Of a DNA stretch of 64,000 nucleotides, positions 1 through 13,894 are shown one piece after another. The DNA comes from Stratiolaelaps scimitus. Taxonomy: Eukaryota > Arthropoda > Arachnida > Mesostigmata > Laelapidae. The notes beneath the pieces were generated by a model. That model was not told where the DNA came from and searched no databases. It saw only the letters and a list, made by a program, of their open reading frames with translations. The position numbers and the translations under genes were made by a program. The stretch is taken from contig JABWDB010000011.1 in assembly GCA_019614645.1 (NCBI GenBank), forward strand, positions 3,831,501 through 3,895,500. Direction: 5' to 3'. How positions within the stretch are numbered: position 1 is the stretch's first letter; the number at the start of each line of letters is the position of its first letter.

Positions 1-1395
1 ATCGTCATTGTTGTTGTTGTTCAGATTCAGTGACAACTCGATATTCATTGCGTCGTCATAGATAAATTACCGATGACGATATCGCGCTCAGCTTGCTTTA
101 TGATTCCGCGCTCATCCGCCAGAGGCCAAGATCACTAAAGTATATATATATATATATATATACAAACAAGTCACGCACATATACGTAAAGAGAATTGCAA
201 TATCTAACAAACGTGTGACCATTTAGCCTATTTTGATCAACAACATGGACCAGTTGACATGGTTGACACGTGTGCATCCCACGGATTTCATAGACGCGAA
301 ATCCTTTTTTTTTATTTTACTTGTTGCCCAGTCGTCACCGAGACGAATCGCACTACTATAATCATTGGTTTAGAGGCGGGACGTCAAACGATAGCGGTCG
401 AACGAACGTAAATCTCGTGGTAATCTGTTTAGGGCGACATGCAAATGTGATTTGATGTGAGTGACACGAGTTGTCGCGAGTCGACTAACCGTAGAATTGG
501 ACATGGTAGACATGGCAGTATTATGGTAGTAACTTGGCCCCCCTCGTACGACGGCCACGCACATTGTCGTCCACTATTGGATTCAACGCTATCGAGCTGG
601 TCAACAAGCATCGTTCCACTGTTTCTCTGTGGGAGTGTTTCCCAGAGTCGTTCCACGGCGATATCCAGCGCAATCTCTAGCCTCGTCGTTCGGCTTTCTC
701 TTCCATAGTGTCAAGCTTTTATCGTCATCCGCTCCCAATTAATGATGATCACCACCGCCGCTGTCGTCGCCACCGACAGCGCTGCCGCCAGCGGCTCTGT
801 ATCCGAACGGTGAGAATCCTCGTACGGACCAGATCGCGGTTGCCCGTCCACAGCCCCCCGAGTTCACACTCAGCTCGGGGACATTTGTTTGCACTCTATT
901 GAGCTCTACATACACCTGTGCAGCACTTACGATGCATTAACGTTATGGCACTACAGCGCCCTACTAACCTCTGTTACACTGACGAAGAGTTATAGGGTAA
1001 CAAATAGGCCAATAATGCCCGCTAGGCTAATTATTGCACCTCGACAGCTTTACCATCGTATTGTTCCGAGCGGGGTTTTGTCTATCCGCGATTCTGTCGC
1101 GACTCCTGCGGCAGTTCCCGGTCGGCCGACCAGCGTCGATGTCGCCGTCAGCTAACCGTGCCTCGTCCACGTAAACACTGCCCGTCCATATGTCGATCTC
1201 ACGAATGCGTAGCGCCACTTGCCGGCGCTCGCTGAAGGGAGACAACATTCCGCTACGCTCCGCTCGCCCGACGGCGGTAAACGGGGAGTCCATCCTTAGC
1301 GGCTCGGCAGGGTCGTGCTGGAGCTGCCGGCTCTGCCGTTCGCGCCCGCAATCACCACAAAGCGTACTCTCACATCATCAAAATCATCAGCCGTA

Positions 1396-1418
1396 GCAAC
1401 AGCAGCAGCAGCAGCAGC
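1396..1418. repeat. CAG/CAA trinucleotide run
   Basis: A short run of AGC/CAG triplets with one CAA. No reading frame around it looks like a supported exon, so I treat it as a non-coding microsatellite rather than a polyglutamine codon run. Confidence 0.8.
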
Positions 1419-2283
1419 CAACGATTACACAACGAGACGACGGCGATAGCTATTGTAGTTTGGTGTCAGCGGGCGAAACCAGCGGCCAGAGAGCTCGCCG
1501 ACCTCGCGGGCCCCCTGCAAGCTCAAGCGATCGTCTTCTCTCCCACACATCACTTCCCTGTTATCCGTGATGGCTCTCCCGGTCCGGCTGGCCAGCCTGT
1601 CCCTCGTAGGGCTTTCGGCTGCCAAACAAACAACAACGCACGTAAGCGGATAAGAGACTGTAGCGTAGCATAGCCGCGCCTTGCGTGCGTAGGTGGGCGC
1701 CTGCCTGCCTGCTTTTACCTGCCGTGGCCGCCAGCAACAAGTGTCTAGGCCGTGAACGGCGTGTGGAGTAACTTGCTAGACTAAAGAGGACCGTTCAAGG
1801 CGCTCGATCGCGAGCCAGCTAGCGAGATATCTGGTAGGCGTAGTGTAGTGGTTTCAGGGTCTGTCGATAGGTAGCTGCCAGTGACGCTGGTAGTGCTAGC
1901 AGTGGAAGTAGGACTTGCAGCAACACTCGTAAGAAGTACTGGTACGAGTAGCTTCAGTCAGTGTGCCTGAAGTAAATCTAACGGTATGCGATATATAATA
2001 TCTATAAAGGCAGAGAGATGTGTATGACTCGCTACGTCCAGGCACCAGCTAGCCACAATCATAGCTTGCTATATATATATATATATATATATAACACAGA
2101 GAGAGGCTTCAGTCCGAGCAGGGTTTGTTTTCTCTTGGGTGGTCCCCATCAATTTTTCGGCACTTTGAGCAGCTCTATCTGAGGGTGGAATCCGTGTAAG
2201 CAATGAAAACGTCCGCTCCCCGACATCTCCCGGATTCCCTGATCAAACAAGCCCTATGGATAGACACAAACCTCTTTCTCTCT

Positions 2284-2286
<3 letters not shown>

Positions 2287-2360
<74 letters not shown>
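2287..2360. repeat. (TA)37 microsatellite
   Basis: An uninterrupted TA tract preceded by a CT-rich run. It produces artificial Tyr-Ile repeat frames on both strands that are not genes. Among the longest TA tracts in the window. Confidence 0.97.
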
Positions 2361-2362
<2 letters not shown>

Positions 2363-5300
2363 AGATTGAGTGATAGGGAAACGCGCGATGATTACTCGGC
2401 CGCACCACGTAACAGAACATCCCGGCCAGTAGTGATAGCTTTCCCTTGACGTATACAAGCTAACCTTTGAAAGACGTTGCTCTTTCTCTCTTCAAGTGTT
2501 CCTTCATTTTTCGTCATCGTTTCTAGTGGTAGTAATAGTAGTAATATTGGTGAGATACGAGATTCAACCGTTTCCTTGGCCGATTTGAGCTTCGTATGCT
2601 CAGGCTGATTATATTTCGGTTGTGTATCCTTCAACTCGTCAACGTATTCTACGGGCCAAATGCAGTAAAAAAAGCCACCCGTCTTCAAGTGTTGCCCAGC
2701 CCACGCTAGCTGTTGAACCGCTGAATTAGCGTAAACAGTTAAAATACCGATGTGTATACCCGCTATAATGCGTTGACGCAGCCTTAAGAAAATGGTCAAA
2801 CGAATCAGGCCTGACCAGTGGGGGCAGCTGTGTGAGCGGCTCTCATTACAAGATCAGATCATAGCCGATCATAGCGAACAGCGTGAACAAATCCCCATTG
2901 GGATACAAAGTCAGCAGATAACGAGAACAACGCTGAGACGCTCCGAGATGCGCTCTCATAACGTGACGTTGTTTCTGCGTGGAATTCGCACTTCAGTTGA
3001 CCACGTTCGACGTTTATCGTGACATTCTGCATGAGGAGAGACTGTGCCCAATGTTGGTCACGATCGTCGACGCTTGCTACGGGATTGAACCAGAGGGCAA
3101 AGCCATACGATGAAATCAAACTGCACTGTCGTCCGGCCAGAGACAAGGCTGACCCTAACCCAACACAATATTGAGGACCAGTTTTCTCTCAGGCTCTCTG
3201 ATTGATGGCATCGTTACAACACGTTTATTGTATGACGAGACAACGAGCGTGTCGTCCACTGAACACTCGAGTAAATATATACGCACCGCGTACGGACACG
3301 ACACGACAACTGCGGAGACTACCAACCGATGGTAATTGACCATCAGCTAACTATTATACATAGCAGCCGCGGCAGCGATAGCAGCAGAAGTGAGTGCGTC
3401 TGATAAACAATAATGTTTATCCTGTCCGTGTTATTAGGATTATTGTTGTTGTTGTCATTGCAGCAGAGAGCCTATTAGACCCCTGTACCGCACGATTAAA
3501 TGACACCTCAAGAGTGATATGCGATCGTCCCATATCGAGCCTCTCCGCTGTCCGTACCTGGCCTTCAGGTGAACAACCTGAACGTTATAGCGCGCACCGG
3601 TGACTGACAAGCCAAGGCCACTGAACAAAGAGAATGTCCGAGCGCATGGGCGCCTCCAATGCAAACGATTCATATTAATTCTCATTATCGTTATTATTGT
3701 TACCATCATCGTCGCCAGCAGCTACCAGTGTCATGTTGACACTGCGGTGACGCTCGGCCAAGGGTCGTCAGTAGCACATCTCCTATTCTCGAGAGGCTGT
3801 AAAGCGCCTCTCAGTGGCTAACTGCAGTTAACCACTAACATGGACTAGGCCACTCTCGACATTGGGCACAGCGCGAAATAGGGTGCCTATAACGATCCGC
3901 TCTCTCTCGCACACCAGTGAACGAGCTGTTTGCTTCGTGTTTCTCTCTGTGTGTGGGCCAGTAAGCGGAATCGCTGGTAATCAATCGGTTGATTGAATCT
4001 CTTTCGAACGTTTGGACCTACGTCATGTTTTGTCGGCGGACCGATCCCAGCGTGAAGCGGTCGGACACCGACGGTTAGAGTGATTTGTCGCCACCGTCGA
4101 TCGCGCGCGGTTAGATGGGTGGTGGTGGTGGTGGCAAGTGTAACAATATCGAAACACTGAGTAATATGAAAACATATGTATTTCATTGACAGAAATTGCT
4201 GTGATGGAGTTCCGATATGATATCGATGCTTGTACAGCTTAAGACGGGTCGTTTCCTAAATTTAATTTGAGTTGCGCTTGCCTTTGCCGCTGATCATGTA
4301 GAATCGATTCGTGGACGGACTAACTTAACGACGTACGAGTAACGGAAGTGTGTCGAGCTGCGACCAGCGTCGAAATGTCCAATAAAGTATATAGACTAAC
4401 AACAATAAATACACTATAAATAATTTTGCCTCTAATTTCCAAGTCGGACCTGTTCCGTGTAAAACAACGGTGCGCGACGTTCACATGGACCCACATGTTT
4501 GTGGGACGCGCAGATCGTCTTGGGAGATATTCGCGAAAAAAACAGAATTTTGGTAAAAATTCTCAAAATTCTGCTGAAATTACAAAAATGCTGGCTGGCA
4601 AGATTTCTCAAAATGCTAGCAAAATTCTCGATTTTTCTTGGCGATATTCTCGAAATTCTGACCATCTTCTCAAACGACCGATAGAGATTCTCAACATTTT
4701 TTTCCGAGTATCTCGAGGACAACGACAAATTTGCACCACCAATCCCGTTACCCTGCCGCGAGAGCTGGGGGTGTCAGCTATTCAATATATTCAACAGCCA
4801 ACGCCGAGCGCTTGACATGGCGTAGTTCACTTGCAAGGCTGTGTGCAACATCGTATGCGGTGGGCCCTATTCGTGATTGCACAGCCAACATACAGGTAGC
4901 CTGCAGCCTCGCAAGGTTTATGGTTCATCTGCACTGTCACTGAGGTGGCTGCGCAGCGTTGGGACTACGGCAAACCAAGAGACGCGACAACATAATGCCG
5001 CGTTCACTCGCGGTGTCGGTCGACCGACAGTGTGACGCTTTGGGCGGCCTCTCTCACTGGCAAACAACCAGCGGCGCAGCGAAAGACGGTAGCAGCAGCA
5101 GCAGTTAACCGAGCATCGAAAGAGGATAGACGCTTGAGCCCCCTTGGGCTAACATATAGCTGCATAAGCCGACAGCAGAAGGTCGCATCTCGTTTGCGCC
5201 TGCCGCGCGCTGACACAATCGCCAGGGCGCATCGGGTCTCGGCACAGTGACGGCAGCAGTAGCAGCGGTAACACTAGCACCGGCTTCCTGTTGGGAGATA

Positions 5301-8300
5301 CTTGCGGTGGCAGAAACGTCGTCGGGTGAGGCTGGTACGTGTAGTCGACTGCTGAAACCATTGGGCAATGCGTCACCTGAGCGAGCAAGAAATGGATGAT
5401 GGGCCGCGAGAAGCCAGCAGCGTTTGACAGGGAACAACGAGTTGGACATTGAGGTTAGTCATAGCTAGATCACTTAGCATTTAGCCGGGCCCATGTAGCG
5501 GGGTTGATGCAGGGTTCGGCTAGCGAAAGTGTAGCCGGGCTTCGTAGAAACGCCACGAGTGGTGTCCACCATAGGTGAAGGGTAGTATCGATTGTCGATT
5601 GGGTGGATAGAAGCCGCGATTTTTTCCCAAGGAAAATAACTAACTAACTAACAACTCCTATTTGCTTTCTTCTCCAGGAGAGATATCGCCGGACGGCGAG
5701 AGGGAGGAGGACCTCGAGATTTCGACCCCGAGACGTCGTAATTATGTTCGCTAGCAAGCCCAACCAGTCCCACAGATATATCTGTAGTGCCTATTCAACC
5801 TATTGCCGCGTTTTCCCAGATATCTTCTCCAATAGGGACAGAACAGGTTTCTTATTCTCGAGTTCACGTCATCGCTTCTACGCGACAACACCTCGTGTTT
5901 TTGACGGTGATCCAGTTCGTTATTAGTTCTGCCCGCACATCTGCCATACATTGCCTTATATTAATCCATCTATTCATGTAAATATTGTTTACATGGACCA
6001 CGTGCGGATAGCAATTAGCCGCACCCCCAGAAACTGGGTGATGTTACGCGAACTTTTGTTCGCAGATACTGGCGCGCCCCCCAAAACCACACACACACAC
6101 AGACACATGCATTAGCAGCAGCCGCCTCATGAAGTCCGCGTTTGCACGCTCTCTCCTGCATCTGTCCCAGCAACTACGCGCGTCGAGCAACAATAAGCAG
6201 CTTCCATTTCAGCCGCTCCTCTAATTATATTGCAGATATGTTTTAAGACGTCCAATCATAATCGATATGAATCGCCAACATGTAAGCATACAAGCAGGCG
6301 CAGTGAAGGCACTCGGTGTTACAGTCGTACGTCGTTGCTACGTGTGTCGGTCATCTTGAACGGTTCCGTTCAGCCGAATCCGTCTGCAGGTACAAACTCT
6401 CGCGAGTCGTTGGCTGACATGAGCCAATGTGGGTACAGGTGACAGCAGCTGGCCATTGTTGTTCTGCTATGTCCGTTGCCTCAGTCCGACCGTTATTGAC
6501 CCTTCAACCCGGGCAAGCCAATCAATGCGGTCAACCATCTGGTGGCTGCACCTGTGACAGTGATTTCCTTCCTGTCAGATGCCACACCGCTGCTACAACA
6601 GTGCCTGTTGGGTGCGTCCATCCACGAGCAGGTACCATACAGGAATATCCCATCCCGTCAGCTATTTTATCTTGTCGCGGCGTAATCGAGCGAACATCAT
6701 CGTCGCCGGGGCCCTTCCGATGTCAACCGACCCGCCCCATCTTCTTCTACAGCGGCGGTCTCTTGCTTCCGTGCCAACTGTTATCGAGCAGTTGCGTATC
6801 CCGGCGTTCGTCGCTGCTGGTGTCAGCAGGCATCATGCAGGTTGCGCCGCCAAGGGATGGAGCTAGACGGAGCTGGACAGACATCGTCGGGCCAACGGAA
6901 CAACGAAGCCGTTCCAAGTTCCGTTCTGCTAGCGCGGAAAACGATCCGTGTGCAGCCCAGCTAGGCCATCCGCTCTCCCGCGAGATCCGCTCCGTCGTCG
7001 ATAGCCGCAGCACAGCAGAGATCGAGCTTTGTCCGGCTTCGCAGTAACAACGCCTGCGGGCGAAACCGAGCGACCGGCCAGCGGCGAGCGTCGATGCAGC
7101 ATACGTGGCGGCTGCCATCTCCTACAACAGTACAATACAACAGTAGCCACCCAGTATCGCGGTAGGGGCTGAAGCGTCGCGCGGCAGAGCGTCTCTCTGG
7201 GGCGCCTCTCTTTCATCGACCGCGCGCGTTCCCGGGGGACTGTTCTCCATAAGTGACCAATTACGTAAGCACCATCAAACAGCGAACGAACACGAGGTAG
7301 GCGTCAGCAGCGACCGATGTCGAAATTGACATCGGCACAGCTTCAAGCAGCTTCTGTAACCGGATTGACTGACGACCCGTCCAAGACAGCATACGCGGCG
7401 CAGCAGCAGCAGTAACAACGGTAGGTGCGCGATATTTTCGCAGCGTTCAGGGCTGCTGGCGGTGGCGTCACAGCAGCAGCAGCAGCAGCAACGTCTCCGG
7501 CAGGAACAATAACAACACCAGGGACACCGATGGATGGGGATATCATAGTGAACGCTTCCGTGGCATCTACATGTTCGGCAATGCCTGAACTCGCCCGGAA
7601 CCAGCTGCTTGTCATGCGATCCTTATCTGCTCCAGTGGCAGATCAACTGCTGGCTGACTGGTTGACGCAACGAATCCACCACGAGCATTTTAGAAGAGCT
7701 CACAGCTTCGCATCAACCCTCCCCCCTCCCAATGGCCCAGATACGCGTGTTAGCCGCGTACGAGAGAGACCGGCCACGGCTGTCATCTACAAGATGAGAT
7801 CGTGTGGCTGTTTTCCCGAATTACGCGGGTCGACGGAGCCGCCTGGTCACGTAAAAGGTGTACTTCGAATGGAATCACGCACATATACATGGCTGTATAC
7901 GCGTACGACCGCACGTGACGTCTGAATGCCGCTAAGGGTTTCACGGCGGCATGACCCCGAACAATTGAGCATATGGTAATAGGTATCCTTTCGCGGTTTC
8001 GTGGTGAGCATCTTGGATTGCTTGACAGGAGGGACGTTATATGGTTTGGGATGAAATTCTGCTCGAGGATGTTTGCATTTGATTACCACCTGTGGATTCT
8101 TGCCCGTCTACGACAATGTTAAAAATAAGTTCTCTACGACGCGTCCTCATGGAGTAGTTGCTACCGAAAGGCCAAGTGGTGACGCCTGCCGCGATACAAC
8201 AACGGTACACACAGTACGCTACACAAGCTAAATATAGACACAGCTTGCATTGCGGGTACACGCTTGAGAACAACTGATCGGGGACCGCACAGCGTGGACT

Positions 8301-8620
8301 CGTGGTGAACATGAACAACGCGTTCGTTTCGAATGTCTCGGGAAATCTCCAATGACCCGTCAATGTTCGCGACAGCACTAGCGCCAACGATCTCTGCCGT
8401 GAGAATACCACATCGAACAGGCAGCGTTGTTCCACCACAAGGACGATGTTGTTGGCGTACTGACACACGCCAACCTTCGTAGCCGCTATTGAAAGCTATT
8501 CCATAGGACGGGAAATCATCTCGTCCCGATGAAGCCGTTCCAAGCCCTCGTAGCATATCCGCTCAACCGGGCAACTGACTGTGAGCAGCGGCTCGCAGTC
8601 AAATCCACGGTTTATATGCG

Positions 8621-8665
8621 AAACATAATCTCGTGCGGATTCACGGAAAATACGTGAACGTCGTA
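8621..8665. repeat. local duplication, copy 1
   Basis: A 45-bp segment that recurs at 9116-9160 in direct orientation with 2 mismatches and an offset of 495 bp. This copy lies inside a minus-strand open frame (8496-8819). The second copy sits between two (TA)n tracts. Confidence 0.85.
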
Positions 8666-9115
8666 ACCGCTGGGCGGCGACGTCACCCGCAATCATTTCC
8701 ACATGCGCACGAACCCGCACCAATGCGAAGTACCGAACACAGGCAACGTCGGGGGAAGCGGTATCAATTGAATACGAACGAAACTCGAATCGTTTCGATT
8801 TTCTGTGTAAATCATCCATTCATTCATCTATCGATCGATTTGAAATGTTCACCTACATGGTTACACTGGTTACTTCGTTGACGGCGGCGGAGGCGGCGGC
8901 CGACGGCGAATAGTTGAAAACAAGTGCCACTTTCAAGGATAAGGTCACCGTAATCTTAGACGGCGTATGGGTGACATCAGCCAGCAAAGAGAGTATCGCA
9001 CACCTTGGGGCGTAGCAGCATCGAATTGAGATATTGCGCGTTTGTCGCTATGGTGAAATTTGCCACCGCGCCCGTCATTTCTGTGGTTGGCGTGGTTTCA
9101 TATATATATATATAT

Positions 9116-9160
9116 AAACATAATCTCGTGCAGATTCATGGAAAATACGTGAACGTCGTA
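9116..9160. repeat. local duplication, copy 2
   Basis: Second copy of the 45-bp segment at 8621-8665, matching at 43 of 45 positions. It follows a (TA)n tract directly and is followed within about 10 bp by the TA-cored palindrome at 9167-9214, so it may have been copied with or into the repeat cluster. Confidence 0.85.
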
Positions 9161-9166
9161 CCGTAA

Positions 9167-9173
9167 CTTGCTT

Positions 9174-9210
<37 letters not shown>

Positions 9211-9214
9211 CAAG
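9167..9214. repeat. TA-cored palindrome
   Basis: Inverted 10-bp arms (CTTGCTTATA and its complement) enclose a (TA)n tract, so the segment can fold into one long hairpin. One of five such structures in the window. Confidence 0.85.
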
Positions 9215-10235
9215 AACAAAAACATCACAAGAGCCGCTAATTTCGAAAGAAAATCACACTTTTGTCAAATGCGCCAATTTCTCGCCAGCTCTCTCATATG
9301 GCGAGCATGCCACAACAACAAAATCCAGACCACGTGGCACCGGGGGGTAGGGGGGCGGGGGGTCTGGTCTATCCACGTTGGTTTCGCCGCTCCAATCTGA
9401 ATCCGACGTCTTCGAGAAATCCTCTCAAACGATGTCCGCCGGCCCACCTATTGTAGTTCCTGTGCGGCCAATCACCTTCCCTCCGGCGATAACCGCTGTT
9501 ACCGCGTGTGTGTCCGTGCGTGCTTAGCCGAGGGTTCTCAAGTCCCCCGCATGACGGATGAGCGTTTGCAAGTCCAATCGTCATGATCATATGTTCAATA
9601 GCACGATCGCCCGATGCGGGAATGATGTCGCCGTCTATGTTTAACGCGCCATCGCTTCTATTGTCGCGACGGCGGCGGCGGCGGCAGCTGCTTCCCCACG
9701 AGAAAACACGGGTCAATACCAGGCCCTCACGTACGTATCGTATGGAATTATACAGCCGGATTGCAAACAGCAGCGTGATACCGCGTTGTCGCCTCTCAGG
9801 CGTTCCCCTGTTGTTGTTGTATCGACGTAAAAATCGCCGTCGAGCTCCTCCGCCTCCTCGGGCGGTTCGTTTTACGCTCTTTCGTTCATTATTATTATTA
9901 TTGTTATATTATTAGATCAGCATCGATAATGAATGATGAATGAGACTTTTGTTCAGGGGTCGTAGGGCGGCAAAGGGTTTAGCGTCGGCAGCCGCGCGAA
10001 GAGCGTCTACCCCCCCGCCAACGACGCGCCAAGTAGACCACGTCGATGGTGGTGGTGCTGCTGCTGCTGGCGATTTTGTTGTATTGTCGGCTTCGATTGT
10101 ATCGACCGTCGAATTCGTTCAGATTCAGCGTTCGCGCAGGGAACAACGCACGCTGAAAGGAGGAGGTCGCGCTGTCGCCGCCGCCCGCCCGCCCGCTATC
10201 GGCATCTAATATCATCATTATACAATTGCTGAAAT

Positions 10236-10238
<3 letters not shown>

Positions 10239-10282
<44 letters not shown>
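10239..10282. repeat. (TA)n microsatellite
   Basis: Uninterrupted TA tract of about 44 bp with no coding context. Confidence 0.95.
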
Positions 10283-10284
<2 letters not shown>

Positions 10285-13200
10285 CGCTGTATGAGACGAT
10301 GGCGAGCGAACGATCGATGAGTACGGCACGATCAGTGGTCGATCATCTTTCGAAGTCAATAGGCAGTGCCACGCCGTGACCATCTTATGTGACAGCGAGC
10401 GGAACGACAATGACAACTTATACTATTTACTACTACTGTCATCTGTCGGCATGTCATCTGGCCGCCGTCCAGCCAACAACGTGAGAGTGGCGGGAGGAGC
10501 AGGGGGGCTTGGGGGTCATCTCCAGCCTGGATGAAAGCTTTCCATCTGCGCTCTAACCCGCATAAAATTAATAATAATTATAAGTAACAATAAATTATCA
10601 TAGCAATACATGTCGGTGGTGCCGTTGAGAGACGCGTTTGCGGCGTCTCGGCCCCGGAGGGGCTGACTGACGAGTTAGACAACAGGAAGCGCACAGCGTC
10701 CTGCTGCTGCTGCTTAGTCGCTGCTGATCTTCCGAGACGCTAACGGATCCGAGTTCATGAAGGGGGGACCCAAACAGATTTCAATGTGCAGCAAATATAT
10801 GCGAACGCACTCGATAAACTCTCTCTCTCTGTCTCTCTCTAGAAAATCGCCGAGAGGCATTCTCTTCTGCCGCCATAAAGAGGAAACGACGCTGGTCGGC
10901 GCTGTTCGACCAATTAGCCCGGATGACGATATGCGCAACGTTTGAGGCCAGAGCGTTTGAGCGGTGTCGTCAGCCAACCTCTCTATTCCATTTGTCTTTG
11001 CCTCTTGCTAATTCTAGCGACCAGTTCCGCTAGTCAACTTCCGTGCCAGATGCTTAACTGGCCAATGGTGGGCGTTTTTTGGTACATTGCAGAGTATATA
11101 TATATGACTGTATGCATCGGCCAGTCAGCCTGCGGTATAAGCGTATACTCGACGTACATCTAGATAGATGATGCTTAGGTCGCTAGGCCACTCAGGACGG
11201 GAGAGGAGGGCAGCCAAATCGAGACGCTGTGCCTAGCGACGAAGGCAGACCACCGCGACCGTGGTGGTGTGTGGTCACGCAGCGGCTCGGCACTCGAGCC
11301 GAGCAGATCAGGGGAGAAGCCAAGGGATAAAATCCCACTGCGCGACTTCGCGCGTGTTTGACGGGCGTCCGACACAAATGTGTAGCCGGAACATACACCG
11401 CACGACGGCCGCATCAGCAGCAGTAGTGGCGCTGATAGGCAGGCTAAGAAGCGTTTGTGAAAGTTTGCGTCTGTGGTCGTTGTCGAGGGCGCCCTGACTG
11501 TCCCTTCCTGAATCGCCGGGAGACGAATCGCTTCAAAGGGGGAAAAACTGCTTCAATCATGAACAACGCGGAGTGGACAACACGTCTAGTTACGGATGGC
11601 CGTTTCGTTCAAGTCATAGCCATTGACAGACTACGAGCGTCAGCGGAATAGATCTTGTACGCATAGCCGCGCTGTGTTCCGCAGTGACCCGTTACAGATC
11701 TTTCTCCCCTCGACCGGCCGGTCAAAGGCGTGTATTTCAAATGGTCTCACCATTTTGGTTCATTATCCGTACCAGTTGTTCTAGTTGGCACCGCGGCCGC
11801 GTGAGCAGACACAAAAAGCAGACAGCGAATCTCAGCTAAAACTCTCGGGGAGAGTGGAGAGCGGTCCCCCCAGATGCTTTGACCTTGAGCCCAATCTACG
11901 GGTAGATAGCGTGTAGTGCACGTTGGCAATATTTGACTCAAGCTGATATCACTGGAATCGATGGTTGAGCAGGCTGAGAGTGCCCTCTTCGATTTGTTGT
12001 GAAGAGGTTCATTAGGCAATAGCCATCAATGTTAAGAACGAAAGGAAAGCTTCCTGTGAAAACCTGGTAGACAAACACGACTCGAACGAAATATTGAAAT
12101 CGCTCATTCGCTTGAAACGCACAACGCCGTACGAGTCTGGCGTTTCACAACATAGATATTCTTTCGTCATTTAATTAAGCAAAAAAAAATCACGATCGTG
12201 TGTTTTTGCTTAACGAAGTGTAGAGGTTGAGTTTGATTCACTTCGAGGTGATGTGGTGAAGTGCGCCGCACAAGACTCATCAATGAATCTTGCTTTTGCG
12301 TACTGACTGGCTCGTACTCGGAAACCCAGCGTCATGGTTGGTGTTGAGGTGCCCATAAAAGGGCAGAAATTGTTCCGATGTGCGTGACGCTGCCGAGGGT
12401 AGACCTCGCCTGTGATAGTTCAGAGGGCTATCCTTCATCATTGCCTACCTACTAGCCACTGTGGAAGTCATTCACGATCGTTCCGCGCCGTCCTGTGTGC
12501 ATAGACCCTTCGTGAAGACGCACTAAGGTCTCGTACACATATGCAAATATCCGTAGGCATTTTGCGCTAGATACCTGCTGGGAAGGACGCTGAGGACGCT
12601 TCCTCTCCCTCTTCTGCAGTGTTCCTCATAGGAGAGTTCCTTGCAGGATTCCTACGAGGAACGCTTACGAGGGAACTCGGAAACAACTCGACCCAGCCGT
12701 ACACCACCTATGTTTCACATAATGAAAATGTGGTGGGAAATTCAACACGAACAACATGATTTTTCCTTTTTTTTTCGCTTAATTAAATTAGAAGCAAACA
12801 TTACGTTTTGACGTAGTTAGCCTCTACATGCTCAATTTAGCGTTATGTTGCGGCTTCTTCAAGGCCCTTCAACGTATTCTCAAAAGCCTTTGCGTCTTTG
12901 TATACCACTAAGCTATCAACGGTAACAGCGACCAGTAAGCCCACATCGTCAACGATGTACACAAACACCATGCAGCAGGCACGTAAAATTCGGGGCCAAA
13001 CTCAGAGACCAAACTCCTGCCAAACTCAGAGACCCATTCGACCTCAGACAACGGGTATAATCCGATCGTTGATCCATGATGCTTAGCCCAATGTCAGCCA
13101 AAAGTCTGCTGGCGAAACTGGACAAGAGTCAACGGCACGAGGGCAGGGAACCTCTAAGCACTCCCAGTTGATCTGCCTTTTAATAGCAGAGGACGCCGCC

Positions 13201-13860
13201 GCCGCAGCAGCAGAAGAGGACAACCCGACCTCGACCATGTATTACTTCTTGCCCGCCCACGAGGTCGCGAAGAAGGCCAAGACCCTCCCGTGCTCACGAC
13301 TTTGGCGGTGAATCCACTCGCGCCAAAGTGTACCCATAGTGTCTGGCTTCATTATCGCCATTGCCGTCGCAGCAGCTAACTCGAACTGAGTAACAGCAAA
13401 CAGCGATCAACGCGGTGGCACGGCGGGTCCCGCACTGTCGTTCATAATACACAGTAACAACCCAATACGAATAACGCCTGTTGTCTTGACGCCATCCCCG
13501 CTGTCGCTCATAGTCATGATCGTTGGCGCCGTTGACGTTCCGACTGCTGTATCGCCGTCGTTGCCGTCGTAACTCGGGATCACGACCCGTTCCGCCGTTC
13601 GATAGGCTAATCCCCGGGCGATATTCCAGTGAGCCAACCGATACCAAGCCAATCAACCCGGCGGAGGCGGCGGCAGGAGCAGCAGCAAACTCACTCGTTT
13701 ATATCCGCGTCAACGCCCGTCGAGTTCGTTCGCCTATACGTTCGTCCTATGGAAGCTTCCACCAGCCGATTGTATTATTAGTAACAGTCGCGGCAATAGT
13801 GGATAGGTCCCGAGGTCGGTCGCATGGAGGGACATCGGAGAGAGAGACAGCGAGAGACAG

Positions 13861-13894
<34 letters not shown>

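Larger units (their letters stand above)
1..10238. other. gene-free stretch with microsatellites
   Basis: No gene could be established here. The sequence is of mixed base composition with short (TA)n tracts at about 141-162, 2071-2092 and 9101-9116, a 74-bp (TA)n at 2287-2360, a CAG run at about 1396-1418, and the duplication and palindrome near 8.6-9.2 kb listed separately. Open frames exist on both strands and overlap each other, as expected by chance in DNA of balanced composition. A stretch near 4500-4700 is locally A+T-rich with degenerate repeats. It could be intron or intergenic DNA of a gene whose exons lie elsewhere. Confidence 0.6.

Noticed and set aside
6427..7047. 206-codon plus-strand open frame
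   Set aside because: Overlaps comparable minus-strand frames, lacks codon pattern or motif, and no splice context was found.
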